64,000 nt of DNA, taken from NCBI GenBank assembly GCA_963848475.1, contig CAWKDW010000014.1:186001-250000 (forward strand), read 5' to 3'. This DNA is from Solirubrobacter sp963848475. Its GTDB lineage: Bacteria; Actinomycetota; Thermoleophilia; Solirubrobacterales; Solirubrobacteraceae. The notes beneath the pieces were generated by a model. The model made no database searches and was not told the origin of the DNA. It was given only the letters and a program-made list of their open reading frames with translations. Position numbers and translations under genes: made by a program. Shown here one piece after another: positions 60,286-64,000 of the stretch (within the stretch, counting starts at the first letter, position 1; each line of letters opens with the position of its first letter).

Positions 60286-61305
60286 TCAGGCGATGAATTC
60301 GCCAAGCCGGGCCGCTTCCGCGTCGACTGCCTGGCGTTCCGTCGTGGTCAGGGTGCGAAACGGCTCGATCGTCCCGTCCGGCCGCCACGCGCCGGCCACC
60401 GCGCCGTCGACGATGAACGTGCCGACCGACTGCGGCATCCTCGTGTTGAAGATCCGCGCGCGGTGCTCCTCGGGCAGGATCAGCGCGCGGCGAGCGTGGG
60501 CGAGCAGGACCGCGTCCCAGGTCGGGAGAAAGCGCACCGGGGCCGGTGTGTCCGGGTCGGGGAGCGGCATGTCCTGGAGATCGAGCAGTTCGGTGCCGTC
60601 CTCGGCCTCGAAGCGGCGCAGGTCGAGCCGCTCGAGCGCCGGGTCGACGTCACGCAGGCCGAGCCCGCCCCAGTTGGCGATCTCGGCCCGGGAGGACGGG
60701 CCGAAGCCGGTGAGGTAGCGGGTGACGAGCTGGTCGAGGGCCGCGTCTCCGGCCACGTCCGGCGGCCCGAGCCAGTCCTCGGCGAGCCCATAGAGGTCCG
60801 CACGGCGCCGTTCCCAGGTGCCCGGGGGCGGTACCCGGACCATGTCGACCCAGAGCCCGATCCCGTGCGCGATCGGCTTGCTGAGCAGCTCGTCGATCGC
60901 CTTGCGCTTCATCGGGCCGTCCTTGAGCGCCGCGCGCAGCTCGTGCGCCGCCGTCTCCATCTCCTCGCCGGTCGGGCCCTTCGCGGACCGCAGCCACAGA
61001 GCGCGGCGCGCACCGCGGGTCGCAATCGCCAGCGGCCAGTAGTCGCCGCGCGAGACGAGGTGGATCGTGACCCGCATCAGCGTGCCCTGGATCACCTGGC
61101 GGTCCTCGAGCGCCCGGGTCAGCGCTCCGCGCTCGAAGTCCACGACGCGCGACCACAGCCCGATGTACATCGACGGCGCGTACTGCGCCTGGAGCGCGCC
61201 CATCGCCTCCAGCGCCTCGGTGATCGAGAGCTCGCGGCGCTCGAGCAGGCCCTGACGAGCGAGCAGCGCCCGGTTGAGCTGGCGTGCGGTCAGCGTGCGT
61301 TCCAC
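60286..61305 (-). CDS. AlkZ/HTH_42 family winged-helix DNA glycosylase-like protein
   Basis: 339 residues from GTG 61305. The family is marked by MGALQAQYAPSMYIGLWSRV, where Q-A-Q is the catalytic QxQ of AlkZ/YcaQ glycosylases that remove bulky or cross-linked bases, and by LVSRGDYWPLAIATRGARRA. RYLTGFGPSSRAEIANWGGL is a winged-helix unit and FLPTWDAVLLAHARRALI and GTFIVDGAVAGAWR complete the conserved core. The earlier in-frame start at 61350 would overlap the divergent PEBP gene. Confidence 0.85.
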   Translation of the reverse strand: MERTLTARQLNRALLARQGLLERRELSITEALEAMGALQAQYAPSMYIGLWSRVVDFERGALTRALEDRQVIQGTLMRVTIHLVSRGDYWPLAIATRGARRALWLRSAKGPTGEEMETAAHELRAALKDGPMKRKAIDELLSKPIAHGIGLWVDMVRVPPPGTWERRRADLYGLAEDWLGPPDVAGDAALDQLVTRYLTGFGPSSRAEIANWGGLGLRDVDPALERLDLRRFEAEDGTELLDLQDMPLPDPDTPAPVRFLPTWDAVLLAHARRALILPEEHRARIFNTRMPQSVGTFIVDGAVAGAWRPDGTIEPFRTLTTTERQAVDAEAARLGEFIA

Positions 61306-61325
61306 AGGGGTGTAGCTTCCCCGAC

Positions 61326-61862
61326 ATGTCACTGGAACGTCCCACCGCACCGGACCCCTACGACCTGCTTCCGCCCAAGCCGTCGTTCCTGCTGGAGAGC
61401 GACGAAGTCAAGGACGGCGAGTTGATGGACGCGAGCTTCGTCGCGGCCATGGCCGGAGGCACGAGCGACCATTCACCGCACCTGCGGTGGTCGGGCTTCC
61501 CCGAGGAGACCAAGGGGTTCGTGGTCACCTGCTTCGATCCCGACGCCCCGACCCACAGCGGCTTCTGGCACTGGCTGCTGGTGAACCTGCCGGTTTCGAC
61601 GACCGAGCTCGCGAGCGGTGCCGGCAGCGGCGGTGAGCTGCCCGAGGGGGCGTTCCACGTCCGCAACGACTACGGCGAGAAGGCGTGGGGCGGTGCCGCG
61701 CCGCCGGAGGGCGACCCGCCGCACCGCTACGTCTTCGCCGTGCACGCGCTCGACGTCGACGGGCTGGAGATCAACGAGGACGTCTCGCCCGCCTTCGTCG
61801 GCTTCAACCTGGCGTTCCACACCCTGGCCCGCGGCGTGATCCGGCCGCTGTTCGCCGCTTGA
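61326..61862 (+). CDS. PEBP (YbhB/YbcL) family protein
   Basis: 178 residues of the phosphatidylethanolamine-binding/Raf-kinase-inhibitor-like family. The anion pocket is visible as LRWSGFPEETKGFVVTCFDP then DAPTHSGFWHWLLVNLP, and the later HRYVFAVHALDVDGLEI. The bacterial role is unclear. Its TGA overlaps the TTG start of the next gene. Confidence 0.87.
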   Translation: MSLERPTAPDPYDLLPPKPSFLLESDEVKDGELMDASFVAAMAGGTSDHSPHLRWSGFPEETKGFVVTCFDPDAPTHSGFWHWLLVNLPVSTTELASGAGSGGELPEGAFHVRNDYGEKAWGGAAPPEGDPPHRYVFAVHALDVDGLEINEDVSPAFVGFNLAFHTLARGVIRPLFAA

Positions 61863-63298
61863 GCCTCTGGCGCCGCCGCGGTCCCATCGCCGCGGCGGCG
61901 CTCGGCCTCGCCGCGCTCGTCGCGTTCCTCGCCGTCCCGGCGTACTCGGCGTTCGACTCGATCTACTCGCTGGTCTGGGGCCAGGACCTGCTGCGCGGCG
62001 AGAAGCCGACGTTCGACGCCTACCGCGCGCCGACCCAGCACCCGCTGTGGGTCGCGCTCTCGACGCTGCTCGCGCCGCTCGGAGAGGACGCCAGCCGGGC
62101 GATCGTCGGGGTCTGCGTGGCCGGGTTCGTCGCGCTCGTCTGCGGCGGGTTCCGCTTCGCGAAGGCGGTCTTCGGCGAGCCGGTGGGCTGGATCTGCGCG
62201 CTGCTGCTGTTCTCGCGGCTCGACTACGGCTTCCTGGCGGCACGCGGCTACATCGACGTCCCGTTCCTCGCGCTGGTGGTCTGGGCGGCAGCGCTCGAGG
62301 CTGAGAGGCCGCGCCGAGGCGGCGCGATCTGGGTTCTGCTGGCCGCCGCCGGGCTGCTGCGACCCGAGGCGTGGCTGCTGAGCGGCGCCTACGCGCTCTG
62401 GCTGATGTACGCCGAGAGGCGGCTGCCCAGGCTCGGAGAGGTCGGCTGGGTACTCGCGGCGCCGGTGATCTGGACGTTCTCCGACTGGCTCGTGACCGGC
62501 GACCCGCTGTATTCGTCGAACTACACGACGCGGTCGGCGCTCTCGCTCGGCCGCCGCGTCCCGGTCGAGCAGCTGCCCGAGCGGCTGCTGCACTTCATGA
62601 CCGACCTGACCAAGCCGCCGGTGCTGGTCGCGGGCGTGCTCGGGATCGTCCTCGCCTTCGCGCTCGTACGCCCGCGCGCCAGGCTGATCCTGCCGAGCTT
62701 CCTGCTGCTGTTCGGCATCGCGACGTTCCTCGGGCTCTCGATCCGCGGCTTCGCGGTCATCAACCGCTATCTCGTGATCTCAGCGCTGGCGCTCACCGTC
62801 TTCGCCGCCTTCGCGCTCGGCGGCTGGTCGGTCGTACGCGGTCACGCCCGCAGCCTCTGGGCGGTCGGCGCCGCGGCTGTCGTCCTGCTCGGCACCGGCT
62901 GGACCGTGTCGCGCTTCAGCGGTGAGCACATCCGCTGGGAACTGCGCAGCCGCCAGCTCGTGCACGCCGACATGGTCAACCTGCTCAATGAGCCGGCGGT
63001 CCGCGCCGGGCGCCGCTGCGGCCCCGTCACGGTGCCCAACCACAAGCTCGTGCCCGACGTCCGCTACCTGCTCGATGCGCGCGTCGACGAGGTGCTCCCG
63101 CGCACCCGGCTGCCTCAGGCCGGGCGCAACACGCCCGGCGTGGCGCTGTTCGTCTCCGGCGGGCGCCGCTTCCTCACCCACCCGGCCTATGGGCCGTTCG
63201 ACCAGCTCGACGACGATCCGCTGATCCAGGTGCCCGGCGACGACTTCCGGCTCGTCGCGTCCGGCCGCTACCTGGCGGCGTACGTCAACTGCGCCTGA
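61859..63298 (+). CDS. Polytopic membrane protein, glycosyltransferase-like
   Basis: 479 residues from TTG 61859 (TTGA overlap with the PEBP stop). About nine to eleven hydrophobic segments; loop 1 has SIYSLVWGQDLLRGEKPTFD then AYRAPTQHPLW, reminiscent of the acidic first loop of GT-C enzymes, and GLLRPEAWLLSGAYALWLMY follows the family style. The C-terminal domain (from about residue 365) is soluble and external. The donor and acceptor are unknown. The TTG start is inferred from the coupling only. Confidence 0.72.
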   Translation: MSLWRRRGPIAAAALGLAALVAFLAVPAYSAFDSIYSLVWGQDLLRGEKPTFDAYRAPTQHPLWVALSTLLAPLGEDASRAIVGVCVAGFVALVCGGFRFAKAVFGEPVGWICALLLFSRLDYGFLAARGYIDVPFLALVVWAAALEAERPRRGGAIWVLLAAAGLLRPEAWLLSGAYALWLMYAERRLPRLGEVGWVLAAPVIWTFSDWLVTGDPLYSSNYTTRSALSLGRRVPVEQLPERLLHFMTDLTKPPVLVAGVLGIVLAFALVRPRARLILPSFLLLFGIATFLGLSIRGFAVINRYLVISALALTVFAAFALGGWSVVRGHARSLWAVGAAAVVLLGTGWTVSRFSGEHIRWELRSRQLVHADMVNLLNEPAVRAGRRCGPVTVPNHKLVPDVRYLLDARVDEVLPRTRLPQAGRNTPGVALFVSGGRRFLTHPAYGPFDQLDDDPLIQVPGDDFRLVASGRYLAAYVNCA

Positions 63299-64000
63299 CG
63301 CGCCCGCCGGCGGGCGGGCTGCTCGATCAGCAGCCACGACGCCCAGCCGATCAGCAGCGACCCGGCGACGCCCGCGACCAGCAGCGCGAGAAAGTCGGCG
63401 GTCGTCCCGCGCTTGAAGCCGAGCGTGTTCAGGCAGAACAGCATCACCATGAAGTGAAAGAGGAAGACGCCGAAGGACACCTTCCCGAGCCAGCGCGCCG
63501 GCGGGTTGTCGGCGAGCCGCTGCCACGCGTGGGGGCCGGCCGCGGCGGCCAGCACCAGCGCCCCGAAGGCGAGGGGGACCGCGACCGCCAGCCACAGCGA
63601 CTGGCGCGCACCGAGCCGCGCCGAGCCGGCGTCGGCGCCGCCGGAGGCCCACAGCACGCCGATCGCCGCGACGATCGCCGCCGCCACCATCCAGCCGCGC
63701 AGCCGCACGCCACGCGCGTAGAGCCACGCGCCCGCCATCCCCGCGGCGAAGTCGGCAGCGAACATCGGCGGCAGCGAGAGCAGCCGGTCCGCCGTCGCGG
63801 AGTCCGCGAGCCCCAGCGCCAGCGCGCGCAGCGCCACGGTCCCCGCGAACGCCACGAACAGCCACAGCACCGGGCGGCGCAGGAACCCGATCGCGATCAG
63901 CGGCAGCACGACGTAGAAGGCCACCTCGACCGACATCGTCCACAGCACCGGGTCGACGCGGAACCCCAGCGCGCCGTTGTAGCCGGGTATCAGCCGCGCC
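63268..64000 (-). CDS. Acyltransferase-3 family membrane protein (5' end outside window)
   Basis: The C-terminal 240 or so residues of an OafA/YrhL-type O-acyltransferase, open at the right edge. LWTMSVEVAFYVVLPLIAIG is the signature (W-S-V-E-x-x-F-Y) around the catalytic Glu; about seven further helices follow, and the basic end after LLIGWASWLLIEQPARRRAR is typical, with IEQP being the family's closing motif. It transfers acetyl or other acyl groups to sugars of the envelope. The 3' end overlaps the convergent membrane gene by 31 bases. Confidence 0.87.
   Translation of the reverse strand, partial: ARLIPGYNGALGFRVDPVLWTMSVEVAFYVVLPLIAIGFLRRPVLWLFVAFAGTVALRALALGLADSATADRLLSLPPMFAADFAAGMAGAWLYARGVRLRGWMVAAAIVAAIGVLWASGGADAGSARLGARQSLWLAVAVPLAFGALVLAAAAGPHAWQRLADNPPARWLGKVSFGVFLFHFMVMLFCLNTLGFKRGTTADFLALLVAGVAGSLLIGWASWLLIEQPARRRARQAQLTYAAR

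Overview
The window is about 70% GC, gene-dense and dominated by GTG/ATG starts and 1-4 base start/stop overlaps. Gene content (an F420-type luciferase-like oxidoreductase, SipW-type signal peptidase, CHAP and D,D-peptidase wall enzymes, choice-of-anchor and Ig-like repeat secreted proteins) points to a soil actinobacterium. Solirubrobacter/Conexibacter-type Thermoleophilia is my best guess; this is inference from protein style, not from a marker gene. No rRNA, CRISPR array, intact insertion sequence or replication origin was seen.

Layout. 1-5301: two related giant secreted Ig-repeat proteins, the first cut by the window edge. 5302-6141: an AbiEi/DUF559-like protein. 6248-9102: thiamine thiazole genes thiO-thiS-thiG under a TPP riboswitch, with divergent thiE. 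9089-10338: membrane proteins. 10359-23951: a lipoate and 2-oxoacid dehydrogenase region holding E3 (lpdA), two E2 genes, E1 alpha and beta, lipB and lipA, interleaved with an alcohol dehydrogenase, an acetyltransferase, a histidine kinase and an F420-type oxidoreductase. 23996-35297: rhomboid protease, D-Ala-D-Ala carboxypeptidase, a decayed acetate permease, ROK kinase, HDAC-like deacetylase, tRNA-Ala(TGC), a LysR/beta-lactamase pair, a lipoprotein penicillin-binding protein and a GGDEF protein.

35410-44309 looks like a genomic island beside tRNA-Ala(CGC): integrase remnants, a GntR/UTRA remnant and a second partial copy of the tRNA 3' half lead into a co-directional copper-type cluster. 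That cluster contains MbnH, MbnP, CopC, YcnI, two unfamiliar secreted proteins and small membrane proteins of one paralogous family. Four of its exported products are predicted to begin with histidine after signal-peptide removal. This cluster is the best candidate for an under-described system.

44545-53510: a MarR regulator followed by an overlapping eight-gene operon (fused LivF-LivG ATPase, LivH, LivM, binding lipoprotein, MaoC hydratase, SDR, amidohydrolase, acyl-CoA ligase). Its promoter carries a perfect palindrome between -35 and -10. This reads as uptake and CoA-dependent breakdown of an organic acid. 53625-64000: nitroreductase, AhpD-like protein, thioesterase, XRE regulator, a SipW/TasA-like pair, CHAP protein, cNMP-binding protein, AlkZ-like glycosylase, PEBP, a polytopic membrane protein and the start of an acyltransferase-3 protein.

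Data quality matters here. Eight genes are broken by ten single-base insertions. All go in the +1 direction, all are repaired by deleting one G or C, and several hit conserved genes. This looks like insertion-biased sequencing error rather than real decay. An in-frame TAG in one E2 gene is a separate anomaly. Frameshifted genes are listed over their full restored span.
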